Shown here piece by piece: positions 1-5,053 of a DNA stretch of 5,130 bases. The notes beneath the pieces are model-generated. The model did not search any database. It was not told the DNA's origin and saw only the letters and a program-made list of their open reading frames with translations. Both the position numbers and the translations under genes were made by a program. Positions within the stretch are counted from its first letter, which is position 1. Each line of letters begins with the position of its first letter. Origin of the DNA: Candidatus Pacearchaeota archaeon ex4484_31 (lineage in GTDB: Archaea; Nanobdellota; Nanobdellia; Pacearchaeales; UBA284); assembly GCA_002254805.1 (NCBI GenBank), contig NJDW01000025.1, forward strand, positions 1-5,130, read 5' to 3'.

Positions 1-60
1 AGTTGTGAGAGCAATAATACTAATAATTACTGCTGCAAAAAGCATCAGTATCTTTTTCAT
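1..60 (-). CDS. N-terminus of a probable exported or membrane protein (partial, runs off the left edge)
   Basis: Only the first 20 codons are visible. They encode a classic signal-peptide or membrane-anchor start: M-K-K, then an unbroken hydrophobic stretch (ILMLFAAVIISIIAL) and T-T at the edge. The start is well supported because a strong Shine-Dalgarno, GAGGTG, lies 2 nt upstream, within the 13-nt string AAGAGGTGAAATG that also starts the L39e gene. The gene begins 25 nt after the stop of the small histone-fold gene, so the two are probably co-transcribed. The mature protein lies outside the window and its function cannot be told. Export is inferred from the hydrophobic N-terminus alone. 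Confidence 0.7.
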   Translation of the reverse strand, partial: MKKILMLFAAVIISIIALTT

Positions 61-62
61 TT

Positions 63-68
63 CACCTC
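63..68 (-). promoter_or_regulatory. Shine-Dalgarno GAGGTG of the left-edge gene
   Basis: Read on the minus strand, GAGGTG sits 2 nt before the ATG at 60-58. It complements the conserved 3' end of archaeal 16S rRNA. It decides the start of the otherwise very short partial gene at the left edge. Confidence 0.7.
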
Positions 69-85
69 TTTTTTATTTTTTTGTT

Positions 86-253
86 TTAAAGGTCGTGAGG
101 CATTATCGTTGTTCTTTTGTTTGCTTTTGCTCTCTCTGCAGCTTTTTTCAAGATTTCTTCTACTTTTTTGTTTAATGCATCTATGAGATCTGAAGAAATT
201 CTCATGTCCTTAATGACCTCTTTTAGGTTAGATTTTATTATTAAATTTGCCAT
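86..253 (-). CDS. Short histone-fold DNA-binding protein (55 aa, alpha3-truncated)
   Basis: This gene encodes a 55-residue basic protein read as a histone fold. Residues 8-17 (SNLKEVIKDM) fit helix alpha1, residues 21-46 form a long amphipathic helix rich in A/K/E that fits alpha2, and the end (RTTIMPHDL, 47-55) matches the loop-2 signature RxTxxxxD, with R47, T49 and D54 in register. In full archaeal histones (about 65-70 aa) this motif is followed by helix alpha3; here the stop codon comes one residue after the Asp, so alpha3 is almost wholly absent. Short histones of this type are known in archaea and some bacteria, and resemble the N-terminal part of DUF1931 proteins. The likely role is DNA binding as a dimer or tetramer. 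A TATA-like box lies about 30 nt upstream, just past the lysS stop. No Shine-Dalgarno is visible. Family assignment is by motif recognition only. Confidence 0.75.
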   Translation of the reverse strand: MANLIIKSNLKEVIKDMRISSDLIDALNKKVEEILKKAAERAKANKRTTIMPHDL

Positions 254-279
254 TTTTTATTTTTTATTTATTTTACGTA

Positions 280-290
280 ATTTATAAATT
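280..290 (-). promoter_or_regulatory. Putative TATA box of the histone-fold gene
   Basis: TTTATAAA (281-288) is centred about 30 nt upstream of the ATG at 253, in the 44-bp gap after lysS. Transcription would start roughly at 258-260, giving an almost leaderless mRNA. Position and sequence fit an archaeal promoter, but the region is so AT-rich that chance matches are easy. Confidence 0.45.
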
Positions 291-297
291 TTTCCTT

Positions 298-1791
298 TTA
301 ACTTTTTAGCTTTTTTTCTCTTGCTTTAGGTCTTTTCAAAGGGAAAGGAATTACCTCTCTTATCGAAGGTTGGTCTGTTAAGATCATTGTTATTCTGTCT
401 ATGCCTATTCCTAAACCGCCTAAAGGAGGCATTCCATGTTCAAGAGCAAAAAGAAAGTCTTCATCTATGGATTCTGCCCAAACCTCTTTAAGCTGCTTTC
501 TTTTCTTAACCTGCTCTTCCAAAAGCTTTCTTTGTAAGATAGGATCGTTAAGTTCTGAATAAGCATTACAAACTTCTATGCCGCAACAAACACCTTCAAA
601 CCTTTCAACCAAGCGCTTATCTTTTCTATGTGGCTTACATAAAGGCGTGCTTTCAAGAGGATAATCAAGAATCAATGTAGGCTCCATTATTTTATCTGCA
701 ACCAAAGATTCAAAAAGTTCATTTACTATCGTTCCCCAAGAAGCTGTTTTAGGTATTTCTAAGTTATGCTTGTCAATCAAAGGAACAAGTTCTTCTCTAC
801 TAACATTAACGTTTATGTTTGCATATTTCTTGATTGCATCTATAACTGTTAGATGTTTCCACTTTCCAAAATCAATTTTATTTCCTTGATATGTGATTTT
901 TGTTGTTCCATAAAGTGTTTTAGCAAGGGTTTTCATCAAACTTTCAAATAACTTCATCATATCATTGTAATCAGAATAAGCTTCATAGAGCTCAACCTGC
1001 AAGAACTCTGGATGATGTAATCTGTCTATGCTTTCATTTCTAAAATCTTTACAAATTTCATATACCTTTCCTAAACCACCAACGATAAGTCTTTTTAGGT
1101 AAAGCTCATCACTGATTCTAAGAAACATTTCTTGCTTCAAAGCATTCAAAAATGTCTTGAAGGGTTTTGCTGCAGCTCCACCATAAACTAACTGTAAAGC
1201 AGGAGTATCAACCTCAATAAAGCCCCTTTCATCAAGAAAATTCCTTATCGTTTTCAAGATCAATGCTTTTTTCTTGAATATATCTCTTACATTTGGATTC
1301 ATTATAAGATCAAGGCATCTATGCCTATATCTTAGTTCTGGATCCTTTAAGCCATGCCATTTTTCAGGCAAGGCTCTTATTGATTTTGAAAGCAAGATAA
1401 AGTTTTTTACAAGAACACTTAGCTCACCTTTCTTTGTTCTCATAACAATTCCTTCACAACCAATGATGTCGCCAGCATCTATAAAGTTTTGAAAAAACTT
1501 TAGCTTTTCCTTTCCTAAAGTACTTTCCTCAAATATAACCTGAATTTTTCCACTCCTGTCTTGTAAATGAGCAAAATTTATTTTTCCGTGCCTTCTTATA
1601 GAAAGAAGCCTGCCAGCTACCTTAACCCTTTCCTTTGATTTTTCTTCTGGCTTAATGCTCTTATATTTTTGATGAATTTCTGAAGCAAGATTTTTTTGCT
1701 CATACTTGTAAGGATAAGGATTGATGCCAAGCCTTTCTAATTCTTTAAGCTTTCTCAACCTTTCTTTCCTTATTTCTTCTTCTCTTGCCAT
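298..1791 (-). CDS. lysS: Lysyl-tRNA synthetase, class II
   Basis: This cytoplasmic enzyme charges tRNA-Lys with lysine using ATP. The 497-aa length is normal for a bacterial/eukaryotic-type class II LysRS. An N-terminal helical region is followed by an OB-fold anticodon-binding domain (about 56-135; VKVAGRLLSIRRHGK, FAHLQDRSGKIQVIF) and the class II catalytic core. Visible landmarks are PELRYRHRCLDLI (151-163), motif 1 ending in VDTP (194-197), GGAAAKPF (204-211), the lysine-pocket region ELYLKRLIVGG (229-239), motif 2 FRNES...HHPEF (250-263), CNAYSELNDP (408-417) and motif 3 GLGIGIDR (459-466) followed by PSIREVIPFP. The PLCKPHR...LVERFE segment looks rather like eukaryotic LysRS. No key residue seems missing. 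The start is the first Met; a TATA-like element about 27 nt upstream and no Shine-Dalgarno suggest a leaderless mRNA. Many archaea use the unrelated class I enzyme instead. Confidence 0.97.
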   Translation of the reverse strand: MAREEEIRKERLRKLKELERLGINPYPYKYEQKNLASEIHQKYKSIKPEEKSKERVKVAGRLLSIRRHGKINFAHLQDRSGKIQVIFEESTLGKEKLKFFQNFIDAGDIIGCEGIVMRTKKGELSVLVKNFILLSKSIRALPEKWHGLKDPELRYRHRCLDLIMNPNVRDIFKKKALILKTIRNFLDERGFIEVDTPALQLVYGGAAAKPFKTFLNALKQEMFLRISDELYLKRLIVGGLGKVYEICKDFRNESIDRLHHPEFLQVELYEAYSDYNDMMKLFESLMKTLAKTLYGTTKITYQGNKIDFGKWKHLTVIDAIKKYANINVNVSREELVPLIDKHNLEIPKTASWGTIVNELFESLVADKIMEPTLILDYPLESTPLCKPHRKDKRLVERFEGVCCGIEVCNAYSELNDPILQRKLLEEQVKKRKQLKEVWAESIDEDFLFALEHGMPPLGGLGIGIDRITMILTDQPSIREVIPFPLKRPKAREKKLKS

Positions 1792-1811
1792 CAGATTTTA
1801 AGAAAAATTTC

Positions 1812-1825
1812 TTTTAAATATTTAA
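1812..1825 (-). promoter_or_regulatory. Putative promoter of lysS
   Basis: The 44-bp gap between cbf5 and lysS contains TTAAATATTTAAAA when read on the minus strand, centred about 27 nt upstream of the lysS ATG. This is the distance expected for a TATA box driving a leaderless transcript. Support is positional only. Confidence 0.45.
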
Positions 1826-1835
1826 CAGTTAATGT

Positions 1836-2630
1836 TTATATAACTCTTTCTGGTTTCAAAACATAGCCAGGCTTTTTCTTAATTTCACTGCTTTTATAAA
1901 ATGGCTTTACTATCGCCACTATCTTTTTTTCAGAAAATGCAACAACAAGCTGTTCCTTTCCAAATTTTCCATCTATTTTTAAAATTTCCCTTGCTTTTAG
2001 AAACTTTCCTTCCCTTAATTTTTCTGCAGCTTCTTTTGAAACAAAGACTATTGGCGCTATTCTTGTTATAACTTCTTCCATACTTTTCAAGCTTTTTTCT
2101 GTTAACTTTTCAAGACTTACCGCTTCTTCTAAAGAGAAAGGACCTTGCTTTATTCTTCTTAGTTCTTTCATGTGAGCTCCGACTTTGAGTTTTATGCCTA
2201 AGTCATGGATAAGCTTTCTTATGTATGTTCCAGCTTCACATCTAACCTTGAAAGAGAAATCCTTATTCATTTTTTTGATAACCTTAAAAGAATAAACTGT
2301 TCTTTCTCTCAACCTTCTTGCTACCTTGCTTCTTCTTGGCGGAATTTGCTTTATCTTTCCTATAAAATCTTTTTTTATTGTTTCATCAAGTTTTTCTAGT
2401 GAAACATCTTTATGTAAATGTGCCAAGCCTACATATTCTTTATCGAGTTTTAAGAATAAAGGCATAAGCTTTGTAGCCTTTCCCAAAGCAACTATGAGCA
2501 AGCCAGTAACGTTAGGATCTAGAGTTCCGGCATGTCCGGCTTTCTTAGCATTCAACTTTCTTTTTACAATTTCACAAACCTGAAAGCTTGTCAAACCTTT
2601 AGGTTTATCCACAAAAACAAAACCGTCCAT
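1836..2630 (-). CDS. cbf5: tRNA/rRNA pseudouridine synthase, Cbf5/TruB family, compact form
   Basis: This enzyme converts uridine to pseudouridine in RNA; in archaea Cbf5 acts with Nop10, Gar1, L7Ae and H/ACA guide RNAs, and can also modify tRNA U55 without a guide. With the start at 2630 the protein is 264 aa. Visible in order are DKPKGLTS (8-15), the catalytic motif HAGTLDPNVTG with Asp38, KEYVGLAHLH with Tyr66, PPRRSKVARRLR (97-108), CEAGTYIRKLIHDLG with Arg138, GAHMKELRRIKQGPF (151-165), and a C-terminal PUA-like domain (about 192-264). The open frame extends 40 codons further upstream, but those residues are a Lys/Phe/Leu string, would overlap the divergent gene at 2711, and match nothing in the family, so Met41 of that frame is taken as the start. 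Typical archaeal Cbf5 has about 330 residues; this one lacks the usual N-terminal extension and has a shorter linker to the PUA domain. No Shine-Dalgarno is seen. Confidence 0.93.
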   Translation of the reverse strand: MDGFVFVDKPKGLTSFQVCEIVKRKLNAKKAGHAGTLDPNVTGLLIVALGKATKLMPLFLKLDKEYVGLAHLHKDVSLEKLDETIKKDFIGKIKQIPPRRSKVARRLRERTVYSFKVIKKMNKDFSFKVRCEAGTYIRKLIHDLGIKLKVGAHMKELRRIKQGPFSLEEAVSLEKLTEKSLKSMEEVITRIAPIVFVSKEAAEKLREGKFLKAREILKIDGKFGKEQLVVAFSEKKIVAIVKPFYKSSEIKKKPGYVLKPERVI

Positions 2631-2710
2631 AAAAAACAAAAGCTTTAAATATTTTAATTTTTTTATGATAAAAAGAAAAAACAAAAAATAAAAAAGAAAA
2701 AGAGGTAAAA
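2631..2710. promoter_or_regulatory. Divergent promoter region between cbf5 and the 2711 gene
   Basis: These 80 bp are almost pure A/T with few G or C. The centre holds TTTAAATATTTTAA (2644-2657), nearly symmetrical. On the minus strand it is about 20-25 nt from the cbf5 ATG and could give a near-leaderless cbf5 mRNA. On the plus strand it is about 60 nt from the 2711 start, leaving room for a leader of about 30 nt that carries the Shine-Dalgarno. Divergent use of one AT-rich region is inference. Confidence 0.45.
2702..2706 (+). promoter_or_regulatory. Shine-Dalgarno GAGGT of the 2711 gene
   Basis: GAGGT lies 4 nt before the ATG at 2711. It fixes the start of the unknown exported protein, and supports the reading that this strand, rather than the 5' extension of the cbf5 frame, is the coding one here. 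Confidence 0.65.
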
Positions 2711-3265
2711 ATGGAAAAACACTTTTTTTGGGCTTTTTTCGTAATCGCATTGATGCTAGGACTTACCATAGGAATTTCTTACACAAACATAACTTTAACG
2801 GCTTCAGCAATAGCAGGAAAAGAAGTTCCTTGGTGGCAGAAAATCTTGAAAGGTGCTCAATCAACAGGTTCTGAAAGTTCCAGTAAACTCAGCCAAGAGA
2901 TAGCGAATCAAACATTCAACCAAAGCTGGTTGTTTCCCCTTTGCAATAACATTACAGCTGTGATTCACCTTAACAACAAACATGAAGTTTTTTTGCTTAG
3001 AGAATGCGAAAAGGCAGTTTACATAAAACGGTTGAAAAAATACGAAGTGATTTTGCATGAGGTCATAGGAAATACAGCTTATATAGAATACGTAGAATAT
3101 ATAAGAGGAGTACCATGTAACCATCAGTATCTAGCAATAAGCCCAAAAGCCATAGGGTTTGCTGTCGAAGTGTTGAAAGCATTTGGTCCACGAGGATTAC
3201 CACAAGTTCAAGACGGAAGTGCTTTGCTTGTGATGCCGAGAAAGATGCATGAAGATTATTGCTAG
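2711..3265 (+). CDS. Uncharacterised membrane-anchored or secreted protein (184 aa)
   Basis: I do not recognise a family. The N-terminus has one hydrophobic segment (about 5-23; FFWAFFVIALMLGLTIGIS) behind a short basic start, so the protein is either anchored with its bulk outside or cleaved, perhaps near the T-A-S-A-I-A-G stretch at 30-36. The exterior part contains a Ser/Gln/Asn-rich spacer (about 50-72) and a probable globular domain (73-184). Four Cys (78, 99, 136 and the very last residue, 184) could form two disulfides, and four N-x-S/T sequons (Asn26, 66, 70, 80) could be glycosylated. It is the only plus-strand gene in the window, diverges from cbf5 and converges on another small membrane protein. 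The start is fixed by a GAGGT Shine-Dalgarno. The antisense frame at 2861-3124 lacks such support. Function is unknown. Confidence 0.8.
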   Translation: MEKHFFWAFFVIALMLGLTIGISYTNITLTASAIAGKEVPWWQKILKGAQSTGSESSSKLSQEIANQTFNQSWLFPLCNNITAVIHLNNKHEVFLLRECEKAVYIKRLKKYEVILHEVIGNTAYIEYVEYIRGVPCNHQYLAISPKAIGFAVEVLKAFGPRGLPQVQDGSALLVMPRKMHEDYC

Positions 3266-3285
3266 TTTTTTATTTTTTTATTTTT
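3266..3285 (+). terminator. T-rich intrinsic terminator of the 2711 gene
   Basis: Directly after the TAG stop comes a run of 17 T and 3 A. Archaeal RNA polymerase terminates at such T tracts without a hairpin. The tract also spans the stop codon of the convergent gene (3278-3280). On the opposite strand it is A-rich, so it would not stop the leftward operon. Confidence 0.5.
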
Positions 3286-3556
3286 CGTAAAGTGTTTCTT
3301 CAAGTTTACGTAAGTGTTTTGAGTTGATCGGTAGAAACTTGTTACTATCTACAGAGAATAGAGTTTCTGTCCCTGCGTTCTTTTCTATTACAAGAACTTC
3401 AGTATCATCTAAGCGTCTTAGGTATGCTTCTTTAATTCTGTTATTATAGTGAGAGATTGCCATGCCAATACCAAAACCAAGAAATATTCCTGCTATTGCA
3501 CCAGAAAAATAATTCTTTATCCAGTTCTTCCCGTTCTTTATGTCTTCACTTTTCAT
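3278..3556 (-). CDS. Small single-pass membrane protein with glycine zipper (92 aa, unknown function)
   Basis: No family is recognised. A polar, Lys/Asn-rich N-terminus (1-16) is followed by one membrane segment (about 17-35) with glycines at 19, 23, 27, 29 and 31, a GxxxGxxxG zipper that often drives helix packing or oligomerisation. The C-terminal 57 residues are charged and soluble (RRLDDTEVLVIEKN, then LRKLEETLYEK). The gene starts 3 nt after the L31e stop without a Shine-Dalgarno, so it appears to be the last gene of the ribosomal operon and translationally coupled. In many archaea eIF6 (tif6) occupies this place. Its end is 12 nt from the convergent 2711 gene. That it is a real gene is supported by the tight spacing and the sensible membrane-protein layout. 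Confidence 0.7.
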   Translation of the reverse strand: MKSEDIKNGKNWIKNYFSGAIAGIFLGFGIGMAISHYNNRIKEAYLRRLDDTEVLVIEKNAGTETLFSVDSNKFLPINSKHLRKLEETLYEK

Positions 3557-3559
3557 TTT

Positions 3560-4120
3560 TTATTTTTCTAAAGCCTTTCTAAAGATTTCTTGCTTTTCTT
3601 TTACTTGCGTAAGTTCTTTTGGCTTTATCTTTTCTTCTGTTTCTTTGCGCAATATCTTTTCTTTCACCTCTTCTTCCTTCTTTTTTTCCTTTCCCTCCTT
3701 TTCTTTTTTCTTTACTTCCTCCTCTTTCTTCTTTTCTTCTTCCTTCTTTTTCTTAGCTTTTTCTCTTTCCTCCTTCTTTTTCCTTTCCTTTTCAATTTTC
3801 TTCAACAGCATTTCCTCTTCTACCTTATACTTTTTAGGCAAGCCAACGAACTCAACTTTAACGTTTCCATCCTTATCTTTTATTGCTTTAACAGTAATTT
3901 TGTAAGGCGGTTTCTTTGCTCCTCTTATCCATATCGCTCTGTTAACCCAAACATCTATCTTTATTTTACTTTCATCTCTTTCAGGAACTTTCATATGTCT
4001 TGCTAAAAATTTCCTTATAGCTTTTATTGCTTTCTTAGCTCTTTTCCAGTAAGGAGCTTTCAGTATTTCTTTTCTAAGAGGAATCGTATATGTTCTTTCT
4101 AAAACAATATCCTTAGACAT
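3560..4120 (-). CDS. rpl31e: Ribosomal protein L31e (eL31) with long charged C-terminal tail
   Basis: A protein of the large subunit found near the peptide exit tunnel in archaea and eukaryotes. Residues 1-95 form the L31e domain: ERTYTIPLRKEILKAPYWKRA (8-28), AIKAIRKFLARHMKV (31-45), the conserved DVWVNRAIWIRGAKKPPYKI (56-75) and VKVEFVGLP (87-95). Standard archaeal L31e is about 85-95 aa; this one has 186, because residues 101-186 are almost only Lys and Glu with no Gly/Pro-rich break until 165, a likely single alpha-helix or coiled coil. The start follows the L39e stop by 7 nt with no Shine-Dalgarno. The Lys/Glu tract makes long phantom Phe/Ser frames on the opposite strand. Confidence 0.93.
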   Translation of the reverse strand: MSKDIVLERTYTIPLRKEILKAPYWKRAKKAIKAIRKFLARHMKVPERDESKIKIDVWVNRAIWIRGAKKPPYKITVKAIKDKDGNVKVEFVGLPKKYKVEEEMLLKKIEKERKKKEEREKAKKKKEEEKKKEEEVKKKEKEGKEKKKEEEVKEKILRKETEEKIKPKELTQVKEKQEIFRKALEK

Positions 4121-4127
4121 TTTAATT

Positions 4128-4346
4128 TTAATACTTTTTCTTTTTTCTTCCTGACTTTATTTCCTTTTTATGCTTTTTCTTTATCTTTGTTCTTCTCCAA
4201 TGTCTTCTTACTCTTGTAAGTCTTGAAGGATGAACCTTTTTTCCTTTACCTAAAGCTTTTAGTACTATCCAAAACGGAGCCCACCTTGTTCTTTTTCCTT
4301 GCTTTCCTAAATGCATTTTAAAACCTAAACTTTTATGGCTTGCCAT
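4128..4346 (-). CDS. rpl39e: Ribosomal protein L39e (eL39), enlarged
   Basis: L39e is a tiny basic protein lining the lower part of the peptide exit tunnel of the large subunit. The family pattern is clear: KSLGFKMHLGKQGKRTRWAP (5-24), FWIVLKA (25-31) and the hallmark RRHWRRTKIK (47-56). Nearly all known L39e are about 50 aa; this one is 72, with about six extra residues before the RRHWRR motif and a Lys-rich tail of about 16-18 residues. The start is certain: GAGGTG lies 2 nt upstream, embedded in the last codons and stop of the PDCD5 gene (AAG AGG TGA), and the two genes overlap by 3 nt. Confidence 0.93.
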   Translation of the reverse strand: MASHKSLGFKMHLGKQGKRTRWAPFWIVLKALGKGKKVHPSRLTRVRRHWRRTKIKKKHKKEIKSGRKKKKY

Positions 4347-4347
4347 T

Positions 4348-4608
4348 TCACCTCTTGAAATGAAAACCTTTTTTTCCTTTTTGTATTTCTATCAGCAATT
4401 CTTTAAATTCTTTATCAGTTAAAGCTCTTTGCAATTGTCCGAATTGAACAGCCTGAGCTATAGCAGCTATAGCCTTTATAGCTATTTCTGGATGCGCTAT
4501 TTTCAGATTTCCATATCTGCTTAAGGCTTCTTTTGTTAAGTACTTTTTTGCTATGCTTTCAAGCATTTCTATTTGCTTCATCAGTTCTTCTTTATTTTCT
4601 TCATTCAT
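4348..4608 (-). CDS. PDCD5/TFAR19-family DNA-binding protein
   Basis: This is the archaeal homologue of human programmed cell death protein 5, a small helical-bundle protein that binds nucleic acid; its exact role in archaea is not settled. It is recognised from the N-terminal helix with KQIEMLESIAKKYLTKEALSRYGNLKIAHPE split across 11-41, the Ala-rich helix AIKAIAAIAQAVQFGQL (43-59), and TDKEFKELLIEIQKGKK (64-80). The family usually has about 105-120 residues; this protein has 86, with a short N-terminus. Its ATG overlaps the S19e stop (ATGAATGA, 8 nt), and its own TGA overlaps the L39e start region. The order S19e-PDCD5-L39e-L31e is conserved across many archaea and supports the call. Confidence 0.9.
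   Translation of the reverse strand: MNEENKEELMKQIEMLESIAKKYLTKEALSRYGNLKIAHPEIAIKAIAAIAQAVQFGQLQRALTDKEFKELLIEIQKGKKGFHFKR
4349..4354 (-). promoter_or_regulatory. Shine-Dalgarno GAGGTG of L39e inside the PDCD5 stop region
   Basis: GAGGTG, read on the minus strand, overlaps the final Arg codon and TGA stop of the PDCD5 gene and ends 2 nt before the L39e ATG. A ribosome finishing PDCD5 would sit exactly on this site, which fits coupled reinitiation within the operon. Confidence 0.7.
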
Positions 4609-5053
4609 TTTTTTCTTTTTTCTTTAGCTCAGCAGCGATTTCTTCAAGCCATTCCTTTCCTTTTTTTGTTAATCTTCTGCCGCTTCTTTTACCCTTAACT
4701 AACTCTGCTAGACCAGCTTTTTCTGCTTGTTGCAGTATCGTTCTTATTATCTTTCCGCTAGCTTTCACAAATTTTTCAGGACTCACTCCAGGATTCTTTC
4801 TTGTTCCATACTTTGTTCTTAGTCTTTCTACTCCTATCACTCCTCTAACATATAAGGTTCTTAATATGCTAGCAGCCCTTATGTACCACCAATCGCTTTG
4901 CTGAGGTGGCCTTTCCTTCCCATGACTTGTCTTCACAAACTTTGCCCATTCAGGCATAGCAAATTCCTTCATCTGCTTTAGTTTTTCAGCTAGAACATTG
5001 ATAAAGAGATCTGGCTTTATTTCATGAACAGTTACTTTTTCAGTTTTCGCCAT
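4601..5053 (-). CDS. rps19e: Ribosomal protein S19e (eS19)
   Basis: A small-subunit head protein of archaea and eukaryotes, needed for 30S/40S maturation; it has a winged-helix fold. At 150 aa it has the normal length. The signature runs PEWAKFVKTSHGKERPP (34-50), then WWYIRAASILRTLYVRGVIGV (55-75 in two parts), YGTRKNPGVSPEKFVKASG around 82-100, and the C-terminal RSGRRLTKKGKEWL (123-136). The first Met is kept because residues 5-27 (the V-x-E-I-K-P-D-L-F region) belong to the conserved fold and the next Met is residue 28. It starts inside the end of the upstream frame (22-nt overlap) with no Shine-Dalgarno, so coupling is likely. Confidence 0.96.
   Translation of the reverse strand: MAKTEKVTVHEIKPDLFINVLAEKLKQMKEFAMPEWAKFVKTSHGKERPPQQSDWWYIRAASILRTLYVRGVIGVERLRTKYGTRKNPGVSPEKFVKASGKIIRTILQQAEKAGLAELVKGKRSGRRLTKKGKEWLEEIAAELKKKEKNE

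Noticed and set aside
1274..1492. Plus-strand frame opposite lysS
   Set aside because: It lies entirely within a highly conserved part of lysS.
1800..1813. Small palindrome AAGAAA-AA-TTTCTT between cbf5 and lysS
   Set aside because: Six A/T-rich pairs with a 2-nt loop cannot form a stable hairpin, and such palindromes are expected by chance in this base composition.
2205..2583. Two plus-strand frames opposite cbf5
   Set aside because: They cover the catalytic domain of cbf5 on the other strand and carry no signal of their own.
2631..2750. 40-codon upstream extension of the cbf5 reading frame
   Set aside because: It encodes a Lys/Phe/Leu string without family similarity, overlaps the divergent gene start at 2711 and its Shine-Dalgarno, and is simply the antisense of A/T-rich promoter DNA.
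2861..3124. Minus-strand frame of 87 codons opposite the unknown exported protein
   Set aside because: It has many Phe/Tyr/Cys residues typical of a shadow, no ribosome binding site, and the plus-strand gene is longer and has a good start.
3620..3800. Repetitive CTTCCTCCTTTTT-like tract that resembles a simple repeat
   Set aside because: It is irregular and fully explained by Lys and Glu codons of the L31e tail; there are no unit-length repeats or spacers as in CRISPR.
3540..4006. Two plus-strand frames rich in Phe, Ser and Leu opposite L31e
   Set aside because: They are the complement of the Lys/Glu codons of the L31e tail; no Shine-Dalgarno and no domain sense.
4533..4904. Plus-strand frame of 123 codons opposite S19e and PDCD5
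   Set aside because: Both genes on the other strand are clearly recognised; this frame is a shadow.
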